Assembly (NCBI GenBank): GCA_936450465.1
Contig: OW388293.1
Span: forward strand, 45,543,040-45,607,039
Direction: 5' to 3'
Source: Gibbula magus
Lineage: Eukaryota; Mollusca; Gastropoda; Trochida; Trochidae
DNA: 64,000 bases
In this document: in pieces, positions 12,801 to 23,991 of the stretch
Position numbering within the stretch: the first letter of the stretch is position 1
How the letters are laid out: each line of letters opens with the position of its first letter
The notes under the pieces: model-generated
Database searches by the model: none
The model's input: the letters and a program-made list of their open reading frames with translations, nothing else
Told to the model about the DNA's origin: nothing
Made by a program: the position numbers and the translations under genes

Positions 12801-13020
12801 CCACTGCGGTGTCAAATGATGTAACTGCCACCGGTTGATTATTGATTTTGCTGCACCACCAAGGGTTGTTTAAGCTTGTGCAAGTTCATGCAAACCTGAT
12901 ATCTTATTGTTTTTATTTACCATTGTTCAACTACGGACCAGCACGCCAATTCGGAAAATTGACATATGGCATTATTTGAGGTTGTCCATCATGTCCACAA
13001 CATCAACAACAAGAGTTAAT
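9863..13020. other. AT-rich spacer between the two opposed satellite arrays
   Basis: About 3.2 kb with no convincing gene, RNA or dated transposon. The only longer frame, 11283-11648, has no recognisable domain. A short segment at 10115-10170, including GGGAGGTACCTTGCATC, resembles one at 55650-55690 and probably marks a dispersed repeat. Confidence 0.5.
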
Positions 13021-14075
13021 AAAATAACTGAAATTGTTATATCCCCTAATTGTCCGACCACATTACACTAGTGCAGGTAAACTAATGTAAGTGTGTTACA
13101 ACGAAGAACGAACAACGAAGAACGAAGAACTAAAATTTTCCATACTGTCTAGTTCTTTGTTGTTCGAAGACCGAAGAACTAAAACATCCCAGTTTTCTAG
13201 TTCTTCGTTCTTCGAAAATGAAAAACAAAGAAGGAGTCTATCAGCCACAGTTGTTTATTTGATAACTGAAGTTACAATGTCCCCTTGTTGTCCTACCACC
13301 TTACACTAGTATAGGTTAAGTGGAGTAAGAGTTTTACAACGAAGAATGAACAACGAAGAACGAAGAACTAAAATAGTACATACTGTCTAGTTCTTCGTTC
13401 TTCGAAGAACGAACAACTAAAACATCCCAGTTTTCTAGTTCTTTGTTTTTCGAAAATGAAGAATAGAGCAGGAGTCTATAAGCCACAGTTTATTTAATGA
13501 CTGAAGTTGCAAAATCCCCTGATTGTCCGATCACCTTTCATTAGTATAGGTAAAGTGGAGTAAGTGTATTACAACGAAGAATGAACAACGAAGAACGAAG
13601 AACGAAGAACGAAGAACTAAAATTTCATACTATCTAGTTCTTTGTTCTTCGAAGAACGAACAACTAAAATGTCCCTGTTTCTAGTTCTTCGTTCTTCGAA
13701 CATGAAGAACAAAGCAGGAGTCTATCAGCCACAGTTTATTTAATGACTGAAATTGCAATTCAAAATTAAAAAATTAAAACAATGTGGCTCATTTTGTTGG
13801 TTTTTAGAAATTTTAAAAACTAAAACCGTAATGCTGATGATTCAGCAAGTGTCTCCCGGAGTTAGTGGATCCGAATCAAGTTTTTTTATATCTGAAACCG
13901 AAATCGCTAAACACTGAGCTTTCCCGCCCTTTTATAAAGATGAACTAAACAGTTTCACACTTCTGGTTCTTTTTTTGCAGTTGTTCGTTCTTCGAAGAAC
14001 GAAAAACTAAACATATATTTTTTTGTCTAGTTCTTCGTTCTTCGCAGAACGAACAACTAAAGACGAAGCTGCTGC
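13021..14075 (-). repeat. Satellite array B, same unit as array A in inverted orientation
   Basis: The reverse complement of the array A landmark occurs near 13050, 13290 and 13527, so at least three full units. A more degenerate stretch follows, with TTCTTCGAAGAACG near 13988. Unit length and the internal palindrome agree with array A. The two arrays could fold as the arms of a structure with a 3.2-kb loop. Confidence 0.88.
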
Positions 14076-14280
14076 TAACTTCTTTACCCTTCCTAATTAA
14101 ACCGTATCGGCCTATGTTTTGACTTGGAATGACCGGTTTGATGCGAGATACGAATTGTGAGTAAACCAGTATAACTGACGACTCTCGGGTGGAATACTTA
14201 TTCTGGTAAGAAACAAACTTAAAAAGTACATTTTATCAAGCAAGATAACTGAAAATGCAGTATTTATTCTATTCGACAAA

Positions 14281-14523
14281 ATGTTTCATCTTGATCACGA
14301 TTTACTGTTATACTGTACATATATTCACTCGGAGGGGTCCACTTTCTACAACAAACCAGGTTTGTATTGTAAAAATGGTATAACTCTTTTCCAAGATAGT
14401 TTATTAGACGTTTTATCAAATATGTCAGATGCACATATTTTATGTGGAGGCGATTTCAACGCTCAAACATGTACTGAGCATGAACATGTACATTTAGCAG
14501 AATCAATATTGGAAATTTATTGA
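14281..14523 (+). pseudogene. LINE endonuclease-domain fragment
   Basis: An 80-residue frame contains ILCGGDFNAQT, the GDFNA box of the apurinic-type endonuclease/exonuclease/phosphatase fold found at the N terminus of LINE ORF2. The rest of the domain, including the catalytic SDH box, and the reverse transcriptase are missing. It stands just upstream of an ORF1-type gene, the reverse of the usual order, so the two come from different insertions or from a rearranged one. Confidence 0.7.
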
Positions 14524-14547
14524 CAATAAATAAATTAAACTTTAAAA

Positions 14548-15285
14548 ATGGCCAGTAAACCGAATCTACGTTCAGGTAATCCCACATTTGAAGAAGCCAT
14601 ATCAGCCTCTGAAAACCGACTTGCAGGCCTTATCCAGTCTACTAAAACTGCATTGCAGACATCTATTCAATCGCTGAAAAGTGAGATACAAACGGTCAAT
14701 AAACGTGTTGAATCTGTAGAATTTGACGTTGAGAAACATGGCGACGATATCGGAACGATTCGAGCGGAACTGGATAAAGCGGAGAAAGCTAACAAGGATC
14801 TCATGAGACAGTTCTTATTGAAAGACATACAAGACAGGAAAGTAAACTTGTTATTCTATGGCATCAAAGAGGTCCCCGAGGAAAATACCGAAAGACATTT
14901 GAGAAATTTCATGATAGATAGGCTCAATTTCACAGGTGAAAGAGTATCCGACATATTTTTCAAAACAGTCCACCGCCTACCAGTATCCGAATACCAACGT
15001 AAAAACCACCCAAACGCGGTACGCAGTATTATTGCAATATTTCTGGCAATATCGGACAGAGACGCGGTGCTGAAATTGTCAAAACACCTGAGGGGGACTG
15101 AATTCAGCGTCCAGACCGATCTACCGCCTATGTTGAAGAAGAGACGTGCCATACTTGGCCGACAGTCAACGGAAATAAGACAATCAACTGGACTTTGGAC
15201 AAGAGTGCGTCTGACCGGCACAGAAAGTGCTATCGAAACGAAGGATCCGAAAGAAAAAAACTCAGTATGGAAAAAATATGAATAA
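14548..15285 (+). CDS. LINE ORF1p-like protein (coiled coil plus RNA-binding domain)
   Basis: An uninterrupted 245-residue frame starts with ATG at 14548. Residues about 15-95 form heptad-like repeats (SIQSLKSEIQTVNKRVESVE and onward), a predicted coiled coil for trimerisation. Residues about 100-180 resemble an RNA-recognition motif with NLLFYGIKEV, and 185-225 resemble the C-terminal domain with LPPMLKKRRAIL. This is the layout of L1-type ORF1 proteins (Transposase_22 class), which coat retrotransposon RNA. The frame is intact, but no ORF2 follows; bases 15290-15400 only hint at an ORF2 start. It is therefore probably a young truncated insertion and not a host gene. Confidence 0.75.
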   Translation: MASKPNLRSGNPTFEEAISASENRLAGLIQSTKTALQTSIQSLKSEIQTVNKRVESVEFDVEKHGDDIGTIRAELDKAEKANKDLMRQFLLKDIQDRKVNLLFYGIKEVPEENTERHLRNFMIDRLNFTGERVSDIFFKTVHRLPVSEYQRKNHPNAVRSIIAIFLAISDRDAVLKLSKHLRGTEFSVQTDLPPMLKKRRAILGRQSTEIRQSTGLWTRVRLTGTESAIETKDPKEKNSVWKKYE

Positions 15286-15289
15286 TTAA

Positions 15290-16130
15290 GAGATATTGGT
15301 CAAAATAAACAAATCACAGAGATCAAGGTTTGTTTAATGTTCAATGCAGAGGCCGGTGTTTTAGTGATTTCATGTTGGATTTCACGGAATATACAACTTT
15401 GGACTGTTACTGGAAAAAACTGAAGTGAGTAAATTATTGTACCGGTATATTTATATTGTCTCTAAGACAGATTACCTTTTCTGTTACTAAAGTGTGTCTG
15501 GGCGGACTATTACGCTTGATAGGCGGACAAAATACCTACAAAAAAACTGACAGACAAGTATATTTTGAAACCCATTCTGTTTATGGAAACTGTCCTTTAA
15601 TTTATATTTTGTATTGATTCTGTTTCGTATATTTTAATTTGATACTATCATGGGCGTAGCTACCTATACGCAGTGTACTCAATTGAGTACACATTTTTCC
15701 CCTAAATTTTGTTAACAATTACACATTTTAAAAGTTAAATCTTATTCTGTTTGTTTTATTGAAAATAGAAGCTGAATATGGATACACAAACCGACGTTAT
15801 TATTAGTAGCAATGAACTGTGAAACATTATGATATGCTCATATTTTCTATATCGTTTTAATCATGGTGTAAGGGAGATAACTCCACTTTATTTAGTGGTA
15901 TGTTTAATGAGCATACGACCCAAAAAGGGAATTACTCTAATGCTGTTCAGAGTTCCAACATGGCGTCTATGCCGCACACTGTATCACAATATAAAGAATA
16001 TTCAATATATAAAGCAATATTCAAAAGTACTGAAGCTGGAATTATCTAAAAGCGACAATAAAAAACGTCAAACCAGCGATACGCGATTACCGTTGTGAAA
16101 GGGGAAAACGTTTTTTAATCTTTGGTCAAA
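15290..16130. other. Stretch without recognisable features
   Basis: No supported gene. The 89-residue frame at 15829-16098 has no domain and probably contains upstream sequence of the hAT relic that follows. Confidence 0.5.
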
Positions 16131-16139
16131 ATGACGTTC

Positions 16140-17430
16140 AACGTCGACAATTCCCAAAAAAGATACATTTTTTAAACCCGCACCATCAAACAAAGAACAT
16201 GATGGTGAGTCTGATGAATGTACAACGTCAAAGTGTGTTCGACCATTTGAGAAAACTAAAAAGCCTTGGACCCCCAAAGTTGCGTCATCGACTGCAAATG
16301 AGGATAGTAAGTCAACGTGTTCACTTATGCCACCCTCTATGCAGCTAAGTAGTCACGAATATTTAGACATTGGTGTTTTCCAGGATGAGCTAAATATTGA
16401 CGATAACATCAAGGAGAATCTTTTGACAAAGTCCACCAGTAGTTCATTTCCAGATGTCTGTTGTCCATCCAGAAAACTACTCGTACATGGATATTATCGA
16501 AAATTTCAGAGACCTGGCTGGTTGATTATGAATGGCTTCTCGTTCCCAGAGGATGCAGTTTATTGTGTGTATTGTTCACTGTTTGGATACAAACAATCAG
16601 CATTCGCTAAAGAACCGGTGATAGAGTGGTAAAACTTAGGACATCTCATAAGACGGAATTTGAAAGAAGGATCCAAACACTACGACTGTCTTGCGCAAGG
16701 TAAGGTCTTTCTAGACACAATGACTGGGAAGTCGAAGTCTGTTATATGCCAAATATCTTCTGCTTAAGAAGCCAAACTTGAGAGAAATTGATGTGTATTG
16801 AAGACCTTGCTTGACATTATCATTTTGTGTGCCAAAATGAACATTCCACTGAGAGGACATGACGAAGAGCACAGCAATTTCATTCAGACGGTCAAGTTTC
16901 GTGCACACACTGACAAAGCTTTAGCTTATCACCTGGAACACGCACCCCCAAATGCTAGATATCTCTCTCCAACAATTCAGAACGAGCTAATAAATTTATG
17001 TGGCGATCACATCAGGGCCCAAATTGTTGCCAGTTGCAATCAGGCACGTTGTTTTTCTATATTGGCAGACGAGACGACAGACGTATCCACTACGGAACAG
17101 ATCACACTGTGTGTACGATTCATGGAACAAAATGGAATCACCCAGAAGATCGCTATACAAGAGGAGTTTCTTGGCTGTGTGGAAGCAGCAACAACTACTG
17201 GTGAAGACCTGGCGGATGCATTCATTGGCAACTTGAGAAAGTTTGGTGTGAACCTACATTTTATGAGGGGTCAGGGTACGATGGAGCTGGAAATACGAGT
17301 GGCTGCAGACGAGGTGTCCAGGCAAGAATCCGCCAGATATGTCCAAGTGCTGTGTATGTGCATTGTCAAGCACACTGTCTCAACCTTGCCGTTGTCCATG
17401 GCTGTTCGAAATACCAAGTTCGAAACATGA
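16140..17430 (+). pseudogene. hAT-type transposase relic with TTF zinc finger and DUF4371-like region, copy 1
   Basis: The N-terminal part (from about 16327) contains LLVHGYYRKFQRPGWLI and DAVYCVYCSLFG, typical of the TTF-type zinc finger of ZMYM1-like and related hAT proteins. Downstream, ADETTDVSTTEQITLCVRFM, a segment with EEFLGC, and GQG match the DUF4371-type catalytic region. One reading frame is broken by TAA at 16630, TAA at 16765 and TGA at 16789. A single-base loss near 17275 shifts it out of the GQGYDGAGN motif that is intact in the copy at 41521. No terminal repeats were found, and the C-terminal hAT dimerisation domain is missing. It cannot make transposase. Confidence 0.85.
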
Positions 17431-17505
17431 TGAACACTTTTGACTATTGACTATTTTTTACTATTCCGCAAAGCGTTTGAGAGTATTTCAGAACAAGTTA
17501 GCTGA

Positions 17506-17862
17506 AGACACATTGCTCGTGTATACCGCACACACACGTGCTCCACGCTGTATATAAAGCGTTTACGATCAATTGTTAGTTCATTCATGTAGTATAACTA
17601 CCGTTGCACTGCATGTACAGCTCGGACACATTGCTCGTGTAAACCGCACACACACGTGCTCCACGCTGTATATAAAGCGTTTACAATCAATTGTTAGTTC
17701 ATTCATGTAGTATAACTACCGTTGCACTGCATGTACAGCTCGGACACATTGCTCGTGTATACCGCACACACACGTGCTCCACGCTGTATATAAAGCGTTT
17801 ATGATCAATTGTTAGTTCATTCATGTTGTGTAACTACCGTTACATAGTGTAAGTAGACATGA
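17506..17862. repeat. 118-bp tandem repeat, three units
   Basis: CATTGCTCGTGTATACCGC and its variant start at 17511, 17629 and 17747, a period of exactly 118 bases. Units differ at only a few positions, so the array is young. Each unit includes CACACACACGTGCTCCACGC and TATATAAAGCG. It begins about 75 bases after the end of the hAT relic. Confidence 0.95.
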
Positions 17863-18072
17863 TGAGACTCTAGTTCAAAGGCAAGACGTTATGATGTTCA
17901 CAATCACATTAGCGTATCAAATGCATATTATTGCATTTAAATAATGGTTTACGATACATGTATAATTGTGTATAATTCAAGCAGTGTTAACATAATGACT
18001 TTTACTTACAAAACTGCGATTGTTATTTAACACAATGGTTGAGTTTAATCATGTTGCTTATTTTGACTTAAG

Positions 18073-18950
18073 TTGATGCTCATTTTGAGTTTGGTATCCT
18101 CACACACTGCATCAAAGTTGGAACTGTTGGCGACCTTCTTAACCGTCCCGTCAAGCATCTTTATGAGTATGACCCCACTGGTTACCCAGGATGCCTCAAC
18201 TTTCTTTTCGAAGACAAGCTGGCTAACTCTAACTCGGGGTCCGGTAAGATCTTCATTAATGAAGACCTTGCGGGATCCAGGGGTTTCACGTGTTTGAGTT
18301 GCGATCTGGACTTGAGTATTGCACGTTTTGATACATTGCTCACAAAACGAACAATAACAGGTCTTGGATTGTCCAGCGGTGTGCCTGGTCGTTTGGGTAT
18401 ACGATGACTAATATCTATATCACCGCGAGTGAGTTTAACCCCGATCGACTTGGCCACATCCAACACTAGTGGTCAGTTTCTTCATCCTCCGACTCTGGTA
18501 ATCCTGAGATGCTGATGTTATTCCTCCGTGAGTACTGCTCACTTCTATCGAGCTTGTTGGTGAGAGTTTCTATTATCAGTTCTTGTTCCACAACTTAAGT
18601 TGACAATTCAGACACTTTCTCATCAAGAAGTTTGTTTTGTTAAATTGTTTGTTCCATTTCTTGACGAAAGATTGGTCTAATCACCTCTGCGAAGTTGGAG
18701 CTAATAGCTGAGAGAACATCAGTGTTTTTTTTAATGCTTTAACGATTTCACAGATCAGGTTGTTAGAGGTAGAGGTTGTAACTGATACATTTAATCCTTC
18801 GTCACTCATCATGTTTGATGAGTCAGAACTTGAGCTATTCATACAAGGGCGTTTCAAGACAAAGTCTGTCTCCGAGTCAGGAGAAGTGAATACTAAGTCT
18901 CTGTTACGTTTAGACGTGAATGGCGTACTTGTGACAGGTTTCTCCATGCG
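18073..18950 (-). pseudogene. LINE ORF1p-like relic, antisense
   Basis: The minus strand holds an N-terminal frame (18681-18947, opening MEKPVTSTPF and rich in Ser/Asp), then a zone with stops containing RRNNISISGLPES. A frame at 18182-18466 follows with DISHRIPKRPG and RPVIVRFVSNVSKR, the RNA-recognition-like core of ORF1 proteins. The end near 18240 reads INEDL followed by SEPRVRVSQ, a feature of many ORF1 C-termini. Frames are interrupted, so it is inactive. Its residues differ clearly from the ORF1-like gene at 14548, so it is a different family. Confidence 0.75.
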
Positions 18951-19442
18951 ATTATAAAGTTTGAGACAACCACAATGAAAAACGTTTGTACTTACTCAGT
19001 AGCGTTGTGATAATTCCGTGATATGTCAGTGAAATCCAAGGAAATTATATACACATCACAAAGCACAAAAACTATGAGTTAACAACTCAAGCACATGATG
19101 GCGTGGGTCACGACTTTCACGGATACACCCACAATCAATCAATCCTCAATAAATCGTCCCAAATTTCAAATCATCTTCTTCCAATTTTCACATATAATGA
19201 ACTTGGCATCATCTACAAAGCATTGTTTGAAGATTTAGTTGTATAGAGTCATTCCTTCATCATGAAAGCGAAGTTAAACGCGGTCAGCTCTCGATAACAC
19301 GTCCGACCATCATCGTGACGTCACTTCCTTCGATAGTTAACCTTACTATTGCGATAGCGATAGTATTTTTGTATATACAATCGATATAGTACTATTGCCA
19401 AGTCAACTAGTGCGATGCATCGATAGATCGATGTATTGTTAC
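18951..19442. other. Stretch without recognisable features
   Basis: No supported gene. Around 19325-19435 there are repeated GATAGYRATAGT words and an ATCGATAGATCGAT palindrome, which look like a short low-complexity patch. Confidence 0.5.
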
Positions 19443-19830
19443 ACCCCTATCAATGACTCAAACAGAGTTATCTCACTCTCTATCAATGTATATAATTACT
19501 AATTCTATGTATGCTTGGATTAATCTTCTTTTCAACTCATCAGACAATCAAGATGTATTTGAAAGCTTTTCAAGCGACGCAGAAGACAAACTATTTAGTT
19601 ATCTCCTTAGGACAGGTCTAATTAGGATGTTTTAATTTCCGGCAACATCCGGAACTCTCCCACTGTTATTTGCCCCACTTTCCAAATGTGTTTTAACAAC
19701 TTCAAACTGTTCTATTTAAACACCGGGTGGGGAAATAATTATTGCGATACTGGAAGCCTCTCAACAGTTTACCAATTACATAGAATTTGCATAAAAAGAT
19801 AATATATTGAAGGGAGTTTCTTGAAACTGC

Positions 19831-19842
19831 AAGTTTATCAAT
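19831..19842. repeat. Target-site duplication, left
   Basis: AAGTTTATCAAT occurs here and again at 21139-21150, bracketing the LINE between them. The sister block at 48428-48440 has the corresponding single, slightly diverged site. Confidence 0.85.
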
Positions 19843-21138
19843 CTTTTTTATTGTCAATCTTTATTTCAGTACTTAGAAGGCCTCAGGCCTATAGTACAAG
19901 ATATACAGTGCACTGACATTTCATGAAATAATGTGATTTCTATGTACAAACGCATAAAAGATAAACATGGACAGGTTTTCAATTTCTTCTTTGTTTACAC
20001 TGTTTAAAAGAAGAGACAATTTTTGCTTATTTGGATTTACATAGTATTTTTCTTTGATATATTTCTTTCGGATGATGCTGTACAAAGGACAAATCAGTAA
20101 AAAATGGTATTCATCTTCTATAATATTAGACTTACATATTTGACAAAATCTTTGTTCTCTACTTATATTGTTATATCTACCCGTTTCAATATAAAGTTAA
20201 TGAGACGAGCATCGAAATCGTGCTAGACTAATTCTGTATTTCTTTAAATTTAAACAAGATAAGTAATATTCGGTATGGATATTGCTTTTAAAGGTTAGGT
20301 ACGTGTCACATTTACTTGAAAGTGATAATTTTTCCATCCAATTTTGAAAATATATATCTTTTAGTCTTTGTGTAAATTCACTCATGAATTCGGGATCTAC
20401 ACCTATTTCTTGATTTTGCCAAATATTCCCAAATCCCACTGAAAATAGTGTTGCTTTAACGTCGGTAACCCAATTCTTGTGACCATTCTTGTCGTATAAG
20501 AGCATCATTTCATAACATTTTTTAGGTAGGCGGTATGATGGCATGTTTAGAAGCTTTATCCAATACCGAATAGCTTTACAATATGAGTGGATATATAAAG
20601 GGAATCTGCCACATTCTCCATAAATCATTAAGTTTGGAGTATTTTGTTTAACACCTAAGAACTTTTTACATGCATAAAGATGAACCATTTCTAGTTTTGC
20701 GAAAGAATTTAACCCCCAGATTTCTGCCCCGTATAAGAGAATGGGGTATATTTTGGCATCGAATATTTTGAAAAATGTGTTAATGCTTAGGTCACCTAGT
20801 ATACTCATCTGTCTTATAATACCAACAAGTACTTTTTTCCCCTGTATTGCTGCATAGCTTGTATGAGTAGACCATGATAATTGATAAGTGAAAAATACTC
20901 CAAGATATTTGTAGGAATTTGTTTTATCTAATTCACAATCTTTATAATACCATTGTTCCTTCTTCGAAAGTTTTCCACCCTTTTTAAATACCATCACCTT
21001 TGTTTTATCCAAGTTAACTGATAATTTTGAATTGTCACAAAAACTTTCAAGTTCATTAATTTGTTTTTGGAGACCTGAAATAGTACTTGAAATGAGCACA
21101 ATATCGTCTGCAAAAAGTAAAAGGAATATCTGGAAAAC
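19843..21138 (-). mobile_element. 5'-truncated LINE with nearly intact ORF2 C-terminus
   Basis: The insert is 1296 bp, bounded by a 12-bp target-site duplication. On the minus strand the frame enters at the FADDIVLIS catalytic box (about 21095-21120), continues for 300 codons with NLDKTKVMVF, YKYLGV and ILLYGAEIWG, and meets a single in-frame TAA at 20197-20199. The same frame then continues to TGA at 19921 with a CQICKS, H and C zinc-knuckle-like end. A 3' tail with AATAAAGATTGACAATAAA follows. Upstream RT motifs and the endonuclease are missing through 5' truncation. The good preservation and the empty sister site date it after the segmental duplication. Confidence 0.9.
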
Positions 21139-21150
21139 AAGTTTATCAAT
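21139..21150. repeat. Target-site duplication, right
   Basis: Second AAGTTTATCAAT, identical to 19831-19842. Confidence 0.85.
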
Positions 21151-21570
21151 ACAAGCAATCTACTTTTAACTTGTTCAAATTTCTTATTATTTCTTTTATT
21201 CTTATATATCTGAAATAACACAGTTAAATTAAACAGTTACGGTAATGAAATTTCTTTTTGGCATGAGCAACAAACATAGGTTTTTCAGCATTTAAGGGGC
21301 CATTTTTACAAATAAATGTTTACTCATCGTTAACAGCATCAAAAATTGTATGCATATGCACTTTAGAGGTAACATATGCAGATAATAAAATGATATTTCG
21401 GTAGATATTGCGCAGTTTATATCTCTGTTCATAGTCTATATGTATAGTAAGCGTTTCAGAATTGCTATATCAAGGTTCAGATACAGTAACTTTAACGTTG
21501 CTGTTAAATGACAGACAGACAGACATATTAAAATTTTGTATTCGTATGAGTGGCCATGAAGCCAAAAATA

Positions 21571-22111
21571 TATATCGAGGGTTTGGTGCCGTAAGGTACC
21601 AAGTGCATATTTCCTCGTTATGAGAAAATCGCATTTTAAGTTTCCAATGGTCATATCTCTTGCACTGAAAATGTTGATATAATCACTTTAAGGATTTTAA
21701 ATGAAGGTGGTTTTCAAGTTTAACATGCCTTATTGTCTCTAGCAAATACAACCATAATTTCTTAATTATGTTAATTATTGCAGATGGTACCGCGGTTTTG
21801 TTCAACCACTTGGTGCAGAAAGGTACCAAGTGTCACTTGGTCCCTTTCTGCACTGACATTTCACCACTGTTTCATTGCAAATCACAGTGCTGTAAGGTAC
21901 CAAGTGGCACTTGGTTCCTTTCTGCACAAAAGATTTCCGAGTTATTCACTTGGTACCTTTTTACATAATTAAATATTTCAGTTATTACTGAAGATAGAGT
22001 CTTGAAATTTATACACAACATGAAGAACTTTGAAGCAATCAATAATTTCTAAAAAAGTGAAAATGTGCCAAAAATGCACTTGGTACCTTTCTGCACCAGG
22101 CCCACGATATA
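21571..22111. mobile_element. 541-bp inverted-repeat element with GGTACCAAGTG palindromes
   Basis: The ends are imperfect inverted repeats of about 35 bases. The left reads TATATCGAGGGTTTGGTGCC and then GTAAGGTACCAAGTGCAT; the right, reversed, is TATATCGTGGGCCTGGTGCA and then GAAAGGTACCAAGTGCAT. Two internal copies of the GGTACCAAGTG and CACTTGG words (21820-21845 and 21895-21920) give further foldback potential. The sister block near 50300 lacks the sequence. There is no coding capacity, so this is a MITE or foldback-type element; target-site bases are unclear. Confidence 0.75.
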
Positions 22112-22457
22112 CTCAGAAACAGAAATTGGATTGTAGCAAATTAAATGCATAGACAATTAATAGTGTTTGCTATTGTGGTATTTTCGAAATTAAATGTCAC
22201 AAACTAAATAATACTTGCCATGTATGTATTGTGTGCGAATGAGACTCCGTGAAAGATTTTGTGTACATTTGGGTTCAGTAGAATTTTATTTTTCAATAGC
22301 AACTTTTCATTATTTATCAGAACAAAAATGAGAACATTCGAACACTGTAACAAAATACCGATGCCAAGACACACGGAATGAACTCTTTGAACAAAAATTA
22401 TTTTTCTCATAATCCTCTCCTTTTGGTATTTTAAGGTACAAGTGGAGAAATAGCACA

Positions 22458-23215
22458 CTATTCACAAAACGACATCAAGAAGTAATATATTTTACCAAAA
22501 GAATATTCGAAACTGACACGTTTACGTTGTTTATATAACATTTCATTCCTATAATTATAAGAGGTGTCAAACATTAATATATGTATAAACAGAAGGGCCA
22601 GCTTGAAGAACAGTTCAACATGTTCTGTTCGAAGTAGCATACGAAATGCAATCTTGATCAGATATTTGTTTCTGATTTCTAAGTATTTATGGCAGATAAG
22701 GAGTACCACCCTCGGTTACCAAGGGTTTTATATATGCTCCGTTACTCTCCACTATATCTCCCATGGGAAACTCTATCAGAGAAATAAGTAATAAAATTAC
22801 CCGCCAATCAAATTGATACACAGCTTGGACCTGCGAGCCAATGACAATTCATATCACTTCGTTACAAAGCACGCGAGGTCATTTTGTTAGCCATCCGTCA
22901 CGGGTTATCTCCCTTGACCTTTTTCATCTTATCCTATTGAGCATTTTCTTTGGTTACTGACTTAGTCACGCCGACCAAGGGCGGGTAATTTTAGTACAGG
23001 TTTCTCCAATAGAGTTTCCCCTCGATGATAAAGTGGAGAGTAACGGAGCATATATAAAACCATGGGTAACGGAGGATGAAGGAGTACATGGTACTTAACT
23101 TTCCGAGAGTATGTACAAAAGGGACACCGAGTATTTATTTTGTTAACAATTTTGACAAACGTGCTTCTTTAACTAAAATTTTAAAGTAATCAGCGTCTGA
23201 TCTCAACTTAGTATG
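22458..23215 (-). pseudogene. Old LINE ORF2 C-terminal fragment, split by a MITE
   Basis: The minus-strand sequence at 23088-23215 and 22580-22698 matches the LINE fragment at 50430-50660, which encodes a zinc-knuckle-like CPFC, H, C tail followed by RKYLEIRN. It is present in both upstream blocks and so predates the duplication. Here it is cut in two by the MITE at 22707-23078. Frameshifts and stops mark it as dead. Confidence 0.8.
22707..23078. mobile_element. 372-bp MITE with 9-bp target-site duplication
   Basis: AAGGAGTAC at 22698-22706 and again at 23079-23087 flanks the element. The inverted ends start CACCCTCGGTTACC on the left and CATCCTCCGTTACC on the right. The match continues inward through TTTTATATATGCTCCGTTAC and TCTCCACT, about 47 bases in all. 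The uninterrupted sister sequence at 50516-50535 reads AAGGGGTAC once, which is the empty site. A 9-bp duplication suggests mobilisation by a Mutator-like transposase; 8-bp hAT-type duplication with one chance base is the alternative. Confidence 0.9.
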
Positions 23216-23990
23216 TCCATGTTCATGTTTTTGCGCCAATGCCTATAAATTGTGAAGTCACCTATGCAAAATGCACTGTATAAAGCGATCACTGAGAATT
23301 CAAGTATACTATGTAACAGAGACATACCCGTTTGCAAAATATCTGAATTGTGAACTATCAATTATTTTGTGTGCAATTCAGAACAATTCAATGGGCATCT
23401 TTAATCGATGGTGCATATAGAAACAGTGGGCGCTACGTACAGTAACTACTGTCCAAATGTTGTACAATTTGGCCTAACCTTAGGGGGGACAGTTGACGTA
23501 TGTACAGACCCCCCTTACCAATGACACACAATTCTACCTGTAGGTAAATACTTAAATTTCAAGCTCGATCACGTGATGATGCCTAATAAGGTAATAATTC
23601 CAACATTCGCTGCCAAAAAAGGCATGATATACACGCGCTTTGCAGACAGATAGCTTTAGAGGGGCATACACATTGCTAGTGGGGGTCGAGTGAAGAACAG
23701 TTGTGTGTGTGTTCATCAATGTTTTGTAACAGCATCCTCCAGTGTGATTCTGCACTTATGCTACGATAATATTTTAACTAATTGCAATAAATCAATCTCT
23801 TTACATAAACAACCATGTATACATCCTCTGTGAATAATTAAGTCGTATATTCTCTTCGATATCTAATTATTTCATTAATATAACTTAAAATATATGATAA
23901 TGTTTGTGAAGCTCGGACGCTATGGAAACACCCCTCTCAACAAAATGGTCGTAAACATAACCTCTAAATCTATTACATGTTCTTAGTTCT
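23216..23990 (+). other. Upstream flank of copy 2
   Basis: Non-coding and collinear with 51390-52145 upstream of copy 3. It carries the left arm of a 42-bp inverted repeat (23646-23687). No other feature is recognised. Confidence 0.6.
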
Positions 23991-23991
23991 G

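Noticed and set aside
17506..17862. CRISPR-like array
   Set aside because: Units are contiguous 118-bp tandem copies without unique spacers, in a eukaryotic genome.
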